Below are positions 20,480 through 32,189 of a stretch of 64,000 bases of DNA, piece after piece (position 1 is the stretch's first letter; the number at the start of each line of letters is the position of its first letter). The notes under the pieces were generated by a model. It ran no database searches. It was not told where the DNA came from and saw nothing but the letters and a program-made list of their open reading frames with translations. The stretch is taken from contig OY294048.1 of assembly GCA_958510825.1 (NCBI GenBank), positions 23,081,589-23,145,588 of the forward strand. Direction: 5' to 3'. Position numbers and translations under genes: made by a program. The DNA is from Brachypterus glaber. Taxonomy: Eukaryota; Arthropoda; Insecta; Coleoptera; Kateretidae.

Positions 20480-22600
20480 TTTTCACTTAAAATGTGAGTG
20501 TGATTGTATGTATTTAAAATTTCTGAAGAGCTTACTTAAGACCCATCTTTAAATATTTTTATTCTAAACATATACTGGAAGGTCGAGTTTCAGGTATGTC
20601 TAACCTTTTATTTAACCATAACCAAAAATATATCAATTTTATATTTTTGTTTCTCATATATTTTGGTGTATTCTTTCACAAAACACGCACCAAACTTTTC
20701 GACTCAACTTACCCTCCCATTCTAGCGTTTCACATGTTCCATATTGTCAGAACCCCCGAAAATTTAAATAAAGAAAATTTCCGCATCCTTTTAAGCAACC
20801 AGAACATCTTTATCAACAGTGTAATAGACCATTAAGTTCAGAATTAAAAATGCTTTCATAATCACTAAAAAAATGTTAAGGTGCTATTTGAAAAAAAAAG
20901 GTAGGGGATGGTTCTAAGTGGGTGAGTAAAATGGGGGTGGGTTTTAATGCAGAAATTAAAAGTTCGTTTGATTCCATTCAGTATGTTTTTTTAATTAAGT
21001 TTCTATCTAGTAAAATTTGTCACAGCTGATATAGTATGTACTTTATGTAACTTTATTTCAAATTGTAAAAGCAAATGAATGAACCCAGATGTATTTAATG
21101 ATATTTTATCTTAAATAATAAAAAAAAATGTTTTCTGTTACATAAATCATTTATTTTAATTAATGAGCTGTCACAATGTTATTTAAATAGGTATATTGTT
21201 TTATAAAATATGACTTTTTATCAGCCTACTTAAATAAAACCATAAATATCCTATTCTTCTCGCATTTTCTACATTGAAATCAGTATGACATTATAGATAT
21301 ATCTATTCCGGTTACACTTGAAAAGCCGTGTAGATATGTAATACTTCAAAAACAATACTTGATAATACTTCCCCCTATAGTTTATTAAACATATTTTTTT
21401 TTGCGAAAAAGTAAAGTTTGTTGGAGAAAACGATAAAAACAAATAAAAAAATAGAAAAAAATAACTCTGAGTAAAATCTCCGCTACTGAATTCAGTCTAA
21501 AACTTTTTTTTATTTTTACAAACCTCACATATGTGTTAGTATTGCACATAAAAATTAGAGTCTTATCTTTAGTATTTATATAAAATTATCAAAATATAAC
21601 GAAAAAATGCAAAAAATCTAATTTTTTGAATTTAGAAGCCTATTAAAAACAAACGAATAAAGATAAGATATTTGAAATAAGCTTTTTTGGGTTAGAGCCC
21701 TATTAATAGAGAACCAATCCACTGCAAGAAATAAATAAATTAGACCTTTTTTTTTACTACACCTTAGGCAAAAAAAACACTGTGCGCTATATCTCAAAAA
21801 AAAAACGATCTGATCGAGAAAAACAAAAAAAGGTTTCAAAATCAGAGCATCAAATATAGACGCAATTAAAAGCTCCCAGGCAAATAAAAAAATTATTTTT
21901 CTGTAGAGCAGTGTTATTAAACGACAAACTCATCGTAGGTTATAGGTATAATTTTTATACACAATAGTTGCAATTTTTGAATGTTAATAATAGTTCAAAT
22001 TTAACATAACCTAAAATTAATGAAATCATATATTTTAAGAAGGTAGCAATTAATCAAAAGTATTTCAAAGTTAGAAACTTTAACATTTTAATTTTAAAAT
22101 TCAATTATACTGTTTGTGAAATAAAATAATTCAATTACAGTTTCTAAACAACTTTTCATAAATCAACATTTTCAAGTTTTGCTAATTTAAGTATCAAGAA
22201 ACAATGTCATAAGAACGGCTGAAATGTAGAAAATAAATCACCAGAATATGGCAAAGAAATAAAATATCTTTAACATTGTATTCTTATTTTTGTTTTCATG
22301 GAGAGCACATAGTATGTACAAGCAAATGCTGATCTGGGTCCAATGGCGTACCTTCGGGGGATGGAAGGAGCTTCCCCCCCCACCTATCTTCAAATCGAAA
22401 AACTTATATAAAAGTTAGTATTTTCAAACTTTAAATAATATACAAATAAATTACCCAAAAGGTTATTAATTCACAACTTTTATATTTTTAATTCGTAATA
22501 CAACGTTCTCGTAAGGAAAAACTAAAAATGTTTAATTTCAGTCTTGGGAAAAGGTGTAAAATTTACATAAAATTTACAACTTTTGTATTCAGAACATTTG
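20480..22600. other. AT-rich region without recognised genes
   Basis: Several 70-80-codon open frames (20596-20835 plus, 21618-21839 minus) lack any domain I recognise and sit in AT-rich sequence. I see no inverted repeat or LINE motif. It could be intronic or intergenic. Confidence 0.4.
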
Positions 22601-22604
22601 TATT

Positions 22605-23398
22605 TATTTATTTTATTTATTTATTTATTTATTTACAACTTAACAGGACATATATCCCTTTTACAAAGTTGTTATAATAAACTATGAAGTAATATAAACA
22701 CAATAGAGACTTATATAAAAAAGAAAGAAAAAAAACAAGATTTGCATAAAATATTAATACTTAATTATATGAGAAAATATGATTTATAATTCTACAGCAT
22801 AACAAACAGATCTTAAGGAATTAATATTTGTAAAAAATAAATCTAGAACACTTCCAATGCGTTCGTAATTGGAACACATGATATATAAAGGCGAAAACAT
22901 TAGAATATTGGTACGAGGTGTTTTTAGGTAAAATAAAGTTCTATTCCTAGTACTAACGGATGGAACGTGAAATTTGAGTTTATTTAATAAGTATGGACAG
23001 TCAATAATATTATGAAGTAATTTATACAAAAACGCTACACTATAATAAAAACGGTGTGAAGCCATATTTACAAAACCAAATCTCTGCAGTAAACTTTTGG
23101 TAGGAGTATTAAGCGCAGGGTACTCATTATATTTTTTTAGGTACAGATACCTTAAAAACCTTTTCTGTTTAGGGTTCCAAATAACTGCACCATAGTCCCA
23201 CTTGGACCTAACGAATGCATTATATAGCACTGTAAATGTGTGAGTATTTTGAATACCCTCAGAGTTACGAAAGATAAAACCTAATGATTTAAAAGCTGCT
23301 GAAGTTGTTTTGTTTATATGATCAACAAAGGATAATTGTATTCCTAGGTCTTTCATAAGATCAGGTCTAGAAAGAATAGAACCAGTTATGTTATAATT
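22605..23398 (-). pseudogene. LINE ORF2 C-terminal copy, 5'-truncated
   Basis: The open frame 23356-22784 (190 codons) starts with LMKDLGIQLSFVDHINKTT, then FKSLGFIFRNSEG, LYNAFVRSKWDYGAVIWNP and NTPTKSLLQRFGF. This is the region after the reverse-transcriptase palm of CR1/Jockey-like LINEs (KDLGVxLDSxLxFxxHI...SLGFIxRN...VRSxLEYGxxVWxP). It ends at a stop, then a 3' UTR runs to (TTTA)n at 22605-22636, the complement of an AAATA tail. The sequence upstream of about 23398 is unrelated, so the copy is 5'-truncated. The long intact frame suggests a recent insertion. Confidence 0.85.
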
Positions 23399-24391
23399 TT
23401 AACTTTTTTGTAATTTTTACAACCCTTTGTGATTTAAAAAAGTAAAATTTGGAAATGTTTAATCTCGAGTAAAAATAATTAAATAGTTTTACCTACCAAC
23501 GTTGCAACGGGTTGCAACGGCTATTTTTATAGTAGGTTTTCAGTTAACAACTTTTTGATTTTTAGTTCTTGAAAGAGTTACCGCAAAGTAACCTGTTTTT
23601 CCAACACCTGTAACTTCGATTGGAATTGATAAAATGTAACGTATTAGTGCTCAAAATGTTTGTCTGGTCATGAACTTGTGCAAAAAGCAAGATTTATTGT
23701 TCTAGAAGCTAAACATCCCCTTAAACAAATGGTTAACTATGGGTACTTGAATTGAAATTTATACTTTAACTTTCTCACATCTTATTAAAAATAACTGGCT
23801 GGATTGGATCCCTTTCTCGATTTTTCTTGAGATACTTTATGATTTCCTACTTTTTTGGGGGGTAGTTTAACTCTCTTTTTGTGGTTGGATTTTCGATTTT
23901 CATCAAATTCAAGGGTGATACCCCTTTACGTGTTTATTTATGTTTCATATTACAGAAAAATGTGTTTTTTAAATATTTTTATTTTTTTATTTTTTAACCC
24001 CTTTATATTTCTATCAATCTAAAAAACATTTTTTTCTATAATATGAAACATAAAAAACACGTAAAGGGGTATATTATTTATATTAATAATATAAAATACT
24101 GTCTTAAAAATTGCCAATTTCTTCTATATGCAGACGATTTAAAAATTTACATTGAAATTAAATCTCCACTTGACTGTGCTTCTCTTTAAAATAACCTTAA
24201 TTGTTTGCTAAAGTATTGTAATAAAAACCAACACTTTTTAAATATAGATAAATGTTTTATTATATCTTTTTGTCGAAACTATAACCAATTTCACTTTCAA
24301 TTTGTTAGTGATGTCAATTTAAAAAGAGTTTACAGCGTAAAGGATTTCGGTATCTTTTTTGATTCCATCCTTACGTTTTAGTTGCATGTAA

Positions 24392-24925
24392 AGTAATTTT
24401 TCTATTTTGCGACTCTTATAAGCTCATAAGAACACGCATTTTGCGTGTTCTTATAGGCCCATAAGAAGTCCCTACTTTTTTTTTCTGTTCGGTTGGCAAC
24501 ATACAAAATCCTATCTCTTGACGTTTTGCGTGCAAATGTCAATGTCGATTTAAAGTTTATTTTTTACAAATTTTTGTGTTTGGGTTATATTTTACCGTGT
24601 TAAATTTGTGGACTGGTTAATTGCAGTGAAAAAAGAAGAGATGACTGTAAAATATATCAAAATATCATTTGTTCTTAGAATTTTAAACATAGTGTAAACT
24701 GTAATGCCAACCCAAAACAAAAATCCCTAAATCATTCAATTCAATTTAAATGTAAGTTTTTTAAATTTTAGAGCAAAATAGAAAAAATTGTATAAAGCTC
24801 TCGTTTCATAACACGTTTTTAGAGCACTAGTACTTTAGAAAACTCGCCGCAAGCGGCTCGTTTTCTAAACTTGTACTCGTGCGCTAAAAACGAATGTTAT
24901 GAAACTAGTACTTTAATATACTATA
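24392..24925. mobile_element. Insertion inside the LINE, hairpin-rich
   Basis: It interrupts the LINE reading frame between 'LTFxLHVK' and 'CNRTxGFIKR'. It contains a hairpin AGAACACGCATTTTGCGTG(TTCT) at 24428-24452 and a larger palindrome at about 24803-24912: 'gtttcataacacg' with 'tgttatgaaac', and 'tttagaaaactcgcc' with 'ggctcgttttctaaa'. No ORF. Exact ends are uncertain; TAAAGTA words near both edges may be the termini. Confidence 0.55.
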
Positions 24926-25503
24926 ATGATTGTAATAGAACTTAAGGATTCATAAAAAGGCAATGTAAATACTTTTCCAATGCTAGGGCTCTATTAACTT
25001 TGTATAATTCGTTCATTTTGAGCAGATTTCAATTTGCCTCAGTAATTTGGAATCCCCAATATAAAAATAGCATAGATAGACTAGAAGTAATTCAAAAAAG
25101 GTATTTAAATTTTTTATGTTTTAAATCAGGCTATGCGTTGGATAAGGTAGTAACACGTTTCAAAATTTTAAGCCTACAGAATAGGAGGAAACTATCCGAC
25201 ATTTTAATATTATTTAAAATTTTGAACAATATAATGTATTCACCATCTATTTTGTCTTTAATATGTTTTCATGTTCCTCCGCGTAGACTAAGAAATCGTG
25301 ATCTATTTATAATCCCTTTTAGACGAACTAAATTCTCGCAAAATTCGCCACTTATTAGAATGGAAATTTTCAAACTAATGTTGGTCAGATATGGACTTCT
25401 TTTTCTCTAAACCATTAACTTTTAAAAATACTTTAAAAAGCTTACTTTTAAGATCTTAGGTATAACTCTAGCTTAAAAATAAAAATAAAAAATGTATTAT
25501 TAA

Positions 25504-25505
<2 letters not shown>

Positions 25506-25566
<61 letters not shown>
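25506..25566. repeat. Microsatellite (AAT)n
   Basis: About 20 AAT units inside the LINE 3' UTR. Confidence 0.97.
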
Positions 25567-25568
<2 letters not shown>

Positions 25569-25905
25569 TCATATTAAGGAATTATATTTAATTTTTTTAA
25601 TTTCGTATTACTTAAAAGCCTATAGGCATCTCTGAATGTGGTATAATTGTGATTTTAGCTTATAGTAATACGGGGTACTGTCTCTGGACTTATGTCTGTT
25701 TGTATCCTTTCCGAACAAATAAATAAATAAATAAATCACCCTTGGATTTGATGAAAATCCACCCCCACAAAGAGGGTTAAACTAACCCCAAGCACCAAAC
25801 AAAGTAGTAAATCATAGTATCTCAAAAAAAATCGAGTTAAAGGGATCCAGCCAGTTAAGTTTAATAAAAAGTGAGAATGTTTAGAGTGTGAAAATCAACT
25901 CAAGG

Positions 25906-26549
25906 GAATAAAGGTTGTAATTTTAGCAGTGATAGGAACGTTTTTTTTTCTTGTTTTAGTCATCAACTTTTTTGTCGAGGAGTTGTAATTTTAGGCTAAA
26001 AAATAGTAATTTTCTACCTCTCTCCTCCACTAAATCCTTTTGGCTACGGCCCTATTTGTGTCCCTTCATGCACTAAAAAAAAACAGTAAAATCAACAAGC
26101 TGAAACTTGTAACCCTTTTTAGACTGGTGCAATAAATTATATTTTTGCACGACCAAGACTAAAATTTAATTTTACGCTTTCATTTCAAGGGAAAAAATCA
26201 AGGCATTCAAACGAATTTATTTCATTTTAACAAATAACACCTTTAAAAATAACATTGTTTAAATTACATAAAATTTATCGTCTTCGCCCATTTTTTCGAA
26301 CTGATGTTTGTGTGAACCATATTAAAATATAATTAAAATCACGATAGCCGTGAAACTGACTTATTGCAATTCACAGGTATCTTGATTAAATTGAAAAAAT
26401 AAAACACCCGATTTTAGACGCATGGTTTTTAATTTTTATTTTAAAGTAATTAAATTATGTTTGGTCATGCAAAAAATAGTGTATATACCTCAGGACCAAA
26501 TGTGGCTGTTTTAGTCCCTTGGTATATAAATAACTATTAAAAGTAGAGG
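25906..26549. other. Spacer without recognised features
   Basis: AT-rich; I see no gene, tandem array or inverted repeat. Confidence 0.4.
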
Positions 26550-26554
26550 TCAGC

Positions 26555-27035
26555 TATACGAGCCCAAAAAAGTAAACTTTTTCGGATTCATCACAGGAAA
26601 AATTTAAATCGTGGGTTATGATGTGGGATTACGTAAATGCTATTTTTTTGAAAATCAATTACGATTTCAGGGGGCGCCGAGCAATATAGTGGGGCGCCTT
26701 GGTTTTAATCATATGCTTTTCGTTATAGCTTATAACTTGGGCATTTTTTAAGAGAGATCTATTATCTTTTTGTCTTTTCCTAAACTTTAAAGTTCTACAG
26801 TTATAATAATTAATTCTAATAGCAGACCATTTTTTCACTTTTTTTCATATTTTCTTAGTATTATACCATGGTAAAAAATGTATATTTCTACAATTACTTA
26901 ATTATCAGCTTTTAATTAAACTTGACAAAAAACTAAAGGCATAACATACTTTATAATAAAGCACAAATATATTTTTTCCTTAAATAAAAAAATTAATTTA
27001 AAAAAATTGAAAAAAGTGAACTTTTTGGATTCACC
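26555..27035. repeat. GGCGCC-bearing large repeat, copy A (left module)
   Basis: It begins TATACGAGCCCAAAAAAG, followed by 'gggggcgccgagcaa', 'ttcgttatagcttataact', 'attttttaagagagat' and 'taccatggtaaaaaatg'. The same order is found at 34304-34720 and, inverted, at 36060-36312, so it is an interspersed element. A second related module (27090-27380) follows in the same orientation. Confidence 0.7.
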
Positions 27036-27384
27036 CCGGCATTCCCTCAAATTGTACCCAAAGGATCCAAAAATACGTAAATGCTATTTTTTTTAATTAA
27101 ATGCGATTTCAAAGGGTCATGCAAAATAATAGGGGCGCTTTGATTTTAGTGACATACCTTGCGTTATCGCTTATAACGAGGGCATATTTTAAGAGAGCAT
27201 CATGAATCTGTCTTCTATTAAGCTTAGACTTCTACGATTATAATGCAAAGCTTAAAGTCCAGGTTCGAACTAAGGGAGGGCGCCTAGGGCTATAACAAAT
27301 AGAAAATCATACTATTTTTTACAATTTTTGTGTTTTCTTAGTATTTTATTATGAGGAATTTTCTGTAGCAGTTTCAGATTAATC

Positions 27385-27422
27385 CCTGAAGATGTCTCTA
27401 GCAGTAAGAGACGAAACGTCGG
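27385..27422 (+). other. CTGAAGA-hairpin-GAAACG motif (hammerhead-like core)
   Basis: CCTGAAGATGTCTCT, a loop AGCAGTA, then AGAGACGAAACGTC. GUCUCU and AGAGAC form a perfect stem between CUGAAGA and GAAA, the order of a hammerhead ribozyme core (CUGANGA, stem II, GAAA). An extra U follows CUGAAGA, and no clear stem III or cleavage triplet is visible. The inverted copy at 28286-28323 keeps the stem and loop but reads CUGAAGG. It may be only a widespread transposon hairpin rather than an active ribozyme. Confidence 0.35.
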
Positions 27423-27559
27423 AAATTGAAAATCCAATAACACGCTCTGCACCCAAAATTGAAAGTTCCCTATATCTTAGGCGCCGTGAAAGCTTAAAAT
27501 TATAGCAGTGAAATTTACCTAATAATATTTTTCTGCTATATCCTTAATATGTATGTATG

Positions 27560-28182
27560 TATACACGGTGTTTTTGAAATAGTGTCCAAAATTTTTAAAG
27601 TTCCTCTAAACATATGTCTAAAATGCGTTGTAAGGGAGCTACGCCTCTTTGAAAGTGGTTAAAAAGTTTGGTTTTTATTTAATAACTCGGGAACTCTTTA
27701 AGATATAGCAACGAGGTTTTGCACGTGAACTAATTCTAATAATGCCCACCTTCGTATGTTATTTTCATGTACTTATTTTAACCGGGGACGTGCAAAACGG
27801 CGGGGGGGGCCTTATCAGTTTTTTGTCCCAAACTTTTTTCTGTGTAACTTTTTCGTGATTTTATTTTTGATATATAATTCCTCAGGTCAAAATACATAAA
27901 AGAGGTACTCTTTTTGTAACACTGTAGGACTAACCGTTTTCGAGAAAAATTAATTTAAAAACGTTGAAACCCAAAATTTTAATGATGCAAGGTTATTCTA
28001 TATCGAAAACTTAGAAAAAAAGTTTCTATACATGTATGTCAAAAAATCGCTTTTAAAGCTACTATGGCCCTTTAAAAATGGTGCATTTTTACTAGACCAC
28101 GTGCAAAACCTCGTTGCTATATCTCAAAGGGTTTCTGAGTTATTAAATAAAAACCCAATTTTTGGCCACTTTCAAAGAAAAA
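27560..28182. mobile_element. Internally truncated copy of the 367-1516 element
   Basis: It starts TATACACGGTGTTTTTG and carries 'taagggagctacgcctcttt', 'taataactcgggaactcttt', 'acgtgcaaaacggcgggg' and 'ctaaccgttttcgagaa', matching 440-1130, then a shortened right arm ('gtgcaaaacctcgttgctat', 'agggtttctgagttattaaa'). Confidence 0.7.
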
Positions 28183-28639
28183 TATTATTAGGTAAATTTC
28201 ACTGCTATTATTTCAAGCTTTCACGGCCACTAAGATATAAAGAACTTTCAATTTTGGGTGCAGAACACGAATGGATTTTCACTTTCCGACGTTTCGTCTC
28301 TTACTGCTAGAGACACCTTCAGGGATTAATCTAAAACTGCTACAGAAAATTCCTCATAGTAAAATAGTAAGAAAACACAAAAATAGTAAAAAAAATGTCT
28401 GATTTTCTATTTGTTATCGTTTGCATTATAATTGTAGAACTCTAAAACTTAGTAGAACACAGGTTCGTGATGCTCTCTTAAAATATGCCCTCGTAATCAG
28501 CGATAACGGAAAGTATGTCACTAAAATCAAAGCGCCCCCACTCTTTTGACTGGCGCCCCCTGATATTGCATTTAATTAAAAAAAATATCATTTACGTATT
28601 TCGGGATCCTTAGCTCACAATTTGAGGTAACCCTTTAAA

Positions 28640-30530
28640 CCATAGCTTCCTTATTCAATGTTCTCGGATGGGATTATTTTTGGTTAAAATCAGGGTGCTG
28701 TAAGGGAGTGAAATAACTGTTTTTTGTTTTTCAAAATATTTTGTTTTACAAAATATTTTGTTTTTATTTTATTGAACCTATTGAAAGTATTCATTTTTTG
28801 ACAGCACTATTTTAGTATAAGTTGGTTTTATTTTACATGTTCAAACTGATATTTAATTTCAGTTAAAGTATTCAGAATACTATTCACAAAATTATTTGTA
28901 CATAATAAGGAATTTATACGGGATTAACCTCGGGATTAACTAAACTCTGATAAGAAAAATAGGAACAATTAAGTATGTCAATAAAAAGAACACACAAATA
29001 AATACTATTTAATTTGTATTAGTTATGTATAGACTTAATTAAAAACAAGCGGTAAAGATATGTAATGCAAAGCATTCCACAGTATACTGTTCACAGTAGA
29101 TAATAAATTGCGTTTTCTCACGATATACTTCCCAGAATATGATTTTTCTACGACTGCTTTAGAATGTAAGCAAGTACACACACTTTTCAAACACAGAATG
29201 AATCCATTCTAGCTCTAGATACGGTATGAATATTCCGTATCAAGTGTTAGAATGAGCACATGTAGTGCATGTATCTCTTGTTTATAAAAGTAAAGAAAAC
29301 TGTGGCAAAATTAGCAAAAAAATATATATTTTACCATGAAATATTGAATAATTTTAGGCAATTTAAAGTTTTGCGTTAAAATTACATACAGTTTATTAGT
29401 TTTTCTTAATATTTGACCAGTTTTTTTATCAATTTAGTTAAAAAAATTAAAACTTCTCCATCTATTGTTAAATATTTAAACCTGATAACTGTCACAACAA
29501 TCTGACATAACCTTCAGTTTTTACATTATAATTTGTAAATATGTGCTAAAATTAAATAAAAATATTTTTTAAGTACTGGTTTGATAAAATTATTTAATAA
29601 CATTAATTGCTTTATTTAAAAATATGTATTTTGTTGCATTTACAATGTCGAGTCACAAAAAACATTGTTTTTAACCTTGTCGGCAGTTTAAAGCCATACA
29701 GTGTTTCATATTTGCAGTCGAAGAAAAAGTATAGTCTACAACACGTATGGAATAGTCATTCCGCGCTCGCGGGACTGTCATACTCGCCTACCGGCTCGTA
29801 TGACAAACTTTCCGCTCGCGCTATTCCATACTAGTTATAAAATATACTATTCTGTGAGTTCATGATGATTTTTTTTATAATGGATGAATTCGGATAAAGC
29901 AATTTGACCGTGCTGCCGTCTGCCGGGCGCGTGAATGAAGCTTAAAAAAGGTTGAGTAAAAAAAAACTACACTATGAAAAATCACGTAAATCTCAGCTAG
30001 CTTCGCACAGTTATCTGACAGATAAAAAGGTTAGGTATCTGTCAAATTTGTTTACGTTTATAAAATTTATAATAATAATGAATGTTAATCTTCTATATAA
30101 GCGATATTTTATGAGATCCGAGTGCTTTTTAAAATAAATGTTAGAATCCTTTAGTGTTTTAAGATGAGTTTTTCAAATTTACTGTTTATTTAGGGCTGTT
30201 GTTAAAAAAATTTCTTTAAGGTACCAGACAAGGTAAATACATTACAAGTTTTAAACCTGTAACAGAAATTAGTAGAATATTCATTATATTATATTCATTA
30301 GGTATTTAAATGACATAAATGTATCTAACTTTTAGGCTATGGTATTTAGTAGAACTGCACAATGACATGGATTGTGTCAAAGCCAGAAAAAGCACATGAT
30401 ACAAAGGGTAGAAAGTTTCTGTTCAACATTTGGAGGATATTATGTCAGCCTATAGCAGCCATATATCTTGTAAGTGAAGGTATGTAATAATTTTTTGTGG
30501 ACCCTCAAAATCTTGAGATATAGTGCACGT
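28640..30530. other. AT-rich region; small repeat and a GC-rich hairpin
   Basis: No gene recognised. 29060-29125 ('gcaaagcatt', 'ttcacagtagataataaattg') is a short repeat also at 50255-50330 and 61600-61665. A hairpin element at 29739-29832 runs from GTATGGAATAG to CTATTCCATAC with CTCGC/GCTCG words inside; the 75-codon open frame crossing it is incidental. Confidence 0.45.
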
Positions 30531-30534
30531 TTTT

Positions 30535-31215
30535 TTTTGTATGCATTCAAGAAAATTAATTTATAATAGCATTGCTTTACCACATTTTACATATTGTAGT
30601 GCTATTTTGTATATGATTAAACTAACTGATTTGGACTACAAAAAATTCAAAACAAGGCTATGAGAGTAATACTGGGTTGTGGAATACGAACCAGCATACA
30701 AACAATGTTGAGTTCAGTTCGGTTTGGTTTCACTAACTAAAAGTCCAAACCACGTCCATATTTTTAAAATAAATTTCTAAATTCAAAATTTTCTGGTAGT
30801 CTATTCAACAGTTTTTGGAATATAATGCTCTGGTATTCATTCATAAAATATCAACGGGTAATTATTATTATTATTAAATACAGTAAGCAGCAGAGCCAAT
30901 GAAACGTTTCTTTACAAGCAAATATGTATCATAATAATCAACTAAATTAATGTACCCAATTATTTAAGGAAGACTTTTGTTGTTGAAATTCAGACACGTA
31001 ATGCCATGAATTTCACTTTAACTCACAAACATAAGAAAAAATCCCAAGTGTCTTTATTTCACAAGGGGTAGTCATTTATAATAAAATAAATGCTGAAATA
31101 AAGAGTCTAAATATTAAGGGTTTTAAAAGAAGACTAAAATCAAATTTGTATCATAATGCAAATCCTGCCAGTGAGTCTGCTGTGAGAAAGGCAACCTTTC
31201 CTATTAAATAGATTA
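30535..31215 (+). pseudogene. LINE ORF2 C-terminal copy, frameshifted
   Basis: The peptides RKLIYNSIALPHFTYCSAI, KIQNKAMRVILGCG, FLEYNALVFIHKIS, QTRNAMNFTLTHKHKKKSQ and GVVIYNKINAEIKSLNIKGF, then FKRRLKSNLY, occur in family order but in several frames. They match the C-terminal half of non-LTR ORF2 (LYNSIIYPHLxYC...LQKIQNKALRxIL...TRNxxNF...YNxLPxEIK...FKxxLKxxL). A minus-strand LINE tail (30861-30908) interrupts it. Part of it (30725-30800) recurs at 32105-32180. Confidence 0.75.
30861..30908 (-). mobile_element. Isolated 3' tail of the CR1-like LINE family
   Basis: In reverse complement: TTTCATTGGCTCTGCTGCTT(ACTGT), then (AAT)n. The same tail ends the LINEs at 35323-36040 and 40652-41417. 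This is an extreme 5' truncation of under 50 bp, inserted in an older LINE. Confidence 0.7.
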
Positions 31216-31339
31216 CCTAAATTAGAATTAATGTATTGTACTTACTGTACTTTTCTTTTGTATATATGTATTTTTTCCAATAGTCAATGGCTATCTATAC
31301 ATCTATCTAAAAATCAGTCATTTACCGTGTTTTTCCGAT

Positions 31340-31582
31340 ATACAGGGTGTAACAAAAAAGGCGGGCGGGCTATAATACATAGCCATATTGTACTCGCGGT
31401 TGGTTGATAAAGAGGTACTATACTAAGATTGTATTAAAGTAGTATCTTAACTAAAAACTTAAAGTGGCCATAACTCAGAGACGAAGAATTTTAGACAATA
31501 TGTGTATATCAACTTTTTTCATTGTTTTGGTGAGTACAATATGGCTATGTATAGCCAGCCCACCGTTTTTATTACACCCTAT
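31340..31582. mobile_element. MITE with TACAGGGTGTAACAAAAA ends
   Basis: The left end ATACAGGGTGTAACAAAAA, with 'gggcgggctata' and 'catagccatattgtactc', is inverted on the right ('gagtacaatatggctatg', 'tatagccagcccaccg', 'ttattacaccctatat'). It is 243 bp long with no ORF. Confidence 0.75.
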
Positions 31583-31751
31583 ATTTTATTAAAAATTTTA
31601 TATAAATAAGATATATATACTTTGCAACAAGGGGAGGAGGAATCAAAAATGTTAAAAAAAAAGCCTGACATACTTTATACGTCCCCTTAGTCCCTGCAGT
31701 GTATGTGTCTAGTATGCATATGATTTTCAGCCTGGTGACACTTTATTTTAT

Positions 31752-32085
31752 TTTCAGATTATCAATGTCATGCCATCATGCAATAAGTTTACTACTGTAT
31801 ATTAGGGACCTTTTATACAGGGGAATAACTGTAATTCCTGAAGATTTTTCATGTACTTCAAAACCAATGGAATGGAAAGTTAGAAGGAGCCTAAATAAGA
31901 ACCTGAAAATATTATAAACATGGCATTCTATATCCGTACAGATGTAGAAAGGAAGAAAAAGCCAATTACTAGCACCTATGTTAAACCAAAATGCAGTAAA
32001 TTTTTTGAAAGTGCTGCAATAGAAGCAATGGCATCCTTTCTGAAGAATATAAACTGCAAGATATCCCTCAAAATATTATTTTAAA
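31752..32085 (+). pseudogene. Decayed SWIM-zinc-finger-like ORF fragment
   Basis: After an acceptor-like ttattttcag the frame reads SCHHAISLLLYIRDLLYRGI, then PEDFSCTSKPMEWKVRR, ending at 31917. A +1 frame continues IRTDVERKKKPITST and FFESAAIEAMASFLKN. C-x-H-A-x-x-LLLYI plus a downstream CTSKPMEW recalls the end of a SWIM finger (CxCxnCxHxxALLY) and the CTSxPxxW motif of SWIM/YqaJ-type proteins common in animal mobile DNA. The first two finger cysteines are absent. This is recognition from memory; function and family remain uncertain. Confidence 0.35.
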
Positions 32086-32104
32086 CACATAGAATCGCAT
32101 AAAA

Positions 32105-32180
32105 TGGGTTTCACTAACAGAGTTAAACCACGTTCATATTTTTTAAATAAATTTCTAAATCCAAAATTCTCTGTAAATAC
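32105..32180 (+). repeat. Segment duplicated from or with 30725-30800
   Basis: 'tttcactaac', 'aaccacgttcatattttt', 'aaataaatttctaaatcc' and 'aaaattctctg' match 30728-30800. This is a shared LINE piece or local duplication. Confidence 0.65.
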
Positions 32181-32189
32181 TGCTAAAAA

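Larger units (their letters stand above)
24073..25736 (+). pseudogene. LINE with YADD reverse transcriptase, inserted in the foldback
   Basis: From 24085 the frame reads YINNIKYCLKNCQFLLYADD, then LKIYIEIKSPLDC, a stop, and HFLNIDKCFIISF, followed by YSVKDFGIFFDSILTF. After a 530-bp insertion (24392-24925) it resumes as GFIKRQCKYFSNARALLTLY, then FQFASVIWNP and PPRRLRNRDLF, to the stop at 25410. YADD is the catalytic motif of reverse transcriptase. The copy lacks the endonuclease half, so it is 5'-truncated. A (AAT)n array at 25506 and a terminal (AAAT)n lie in the 3' UTR. It is related to the copy at 22605-23398 but clearly diverged. Confidence 0.85.
23755..25905. mobile_element. Foldback element split by a LINE
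   Basis: Left arm 23755-23922 ('ttaactggctgg', 'tttctcgatttttcttgaga', 'catcaaattcaagggtga') is inverted in the right arm 25737-25905 ('tcacccttggatttgatgaa', 'tctcaaaaaaaatcgagtt', 'ccagccagttaa'). Between them an inner hairpin, 23922-24072, starts ATACCCCTTTACGTG and ends CACGTAAAGGGGTAT. Without the inserted LINE (24073-25736) the element would be about 490 bp and nearly all palindromic. No ORF belongs to it. Confidence 0.8.
27040..28632. mobile_element. Inverted pair of GGCGCC repeats enclosing another element
   Basis: The arm 27040-27530 ('gtgacataccttgcgttatc', 'cctgaagatgtctctagcag', 'gcagtgaaatttacctaata') is inverted at 28183-28632 ('tattaggtaaatttcactgc', 'ctgctagagacaccttcagg', 'gataacggaaagtatgtcac'). 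The 650-bp interior is a truncated copy of the 367-1516 palindromic family. Confidence 0.75.

Noticed and set aside
20596..20835. 79-codon frame starting near 20596
   Set aside because: No recognisable motif, AT-driven composition, no splice or promoter context.
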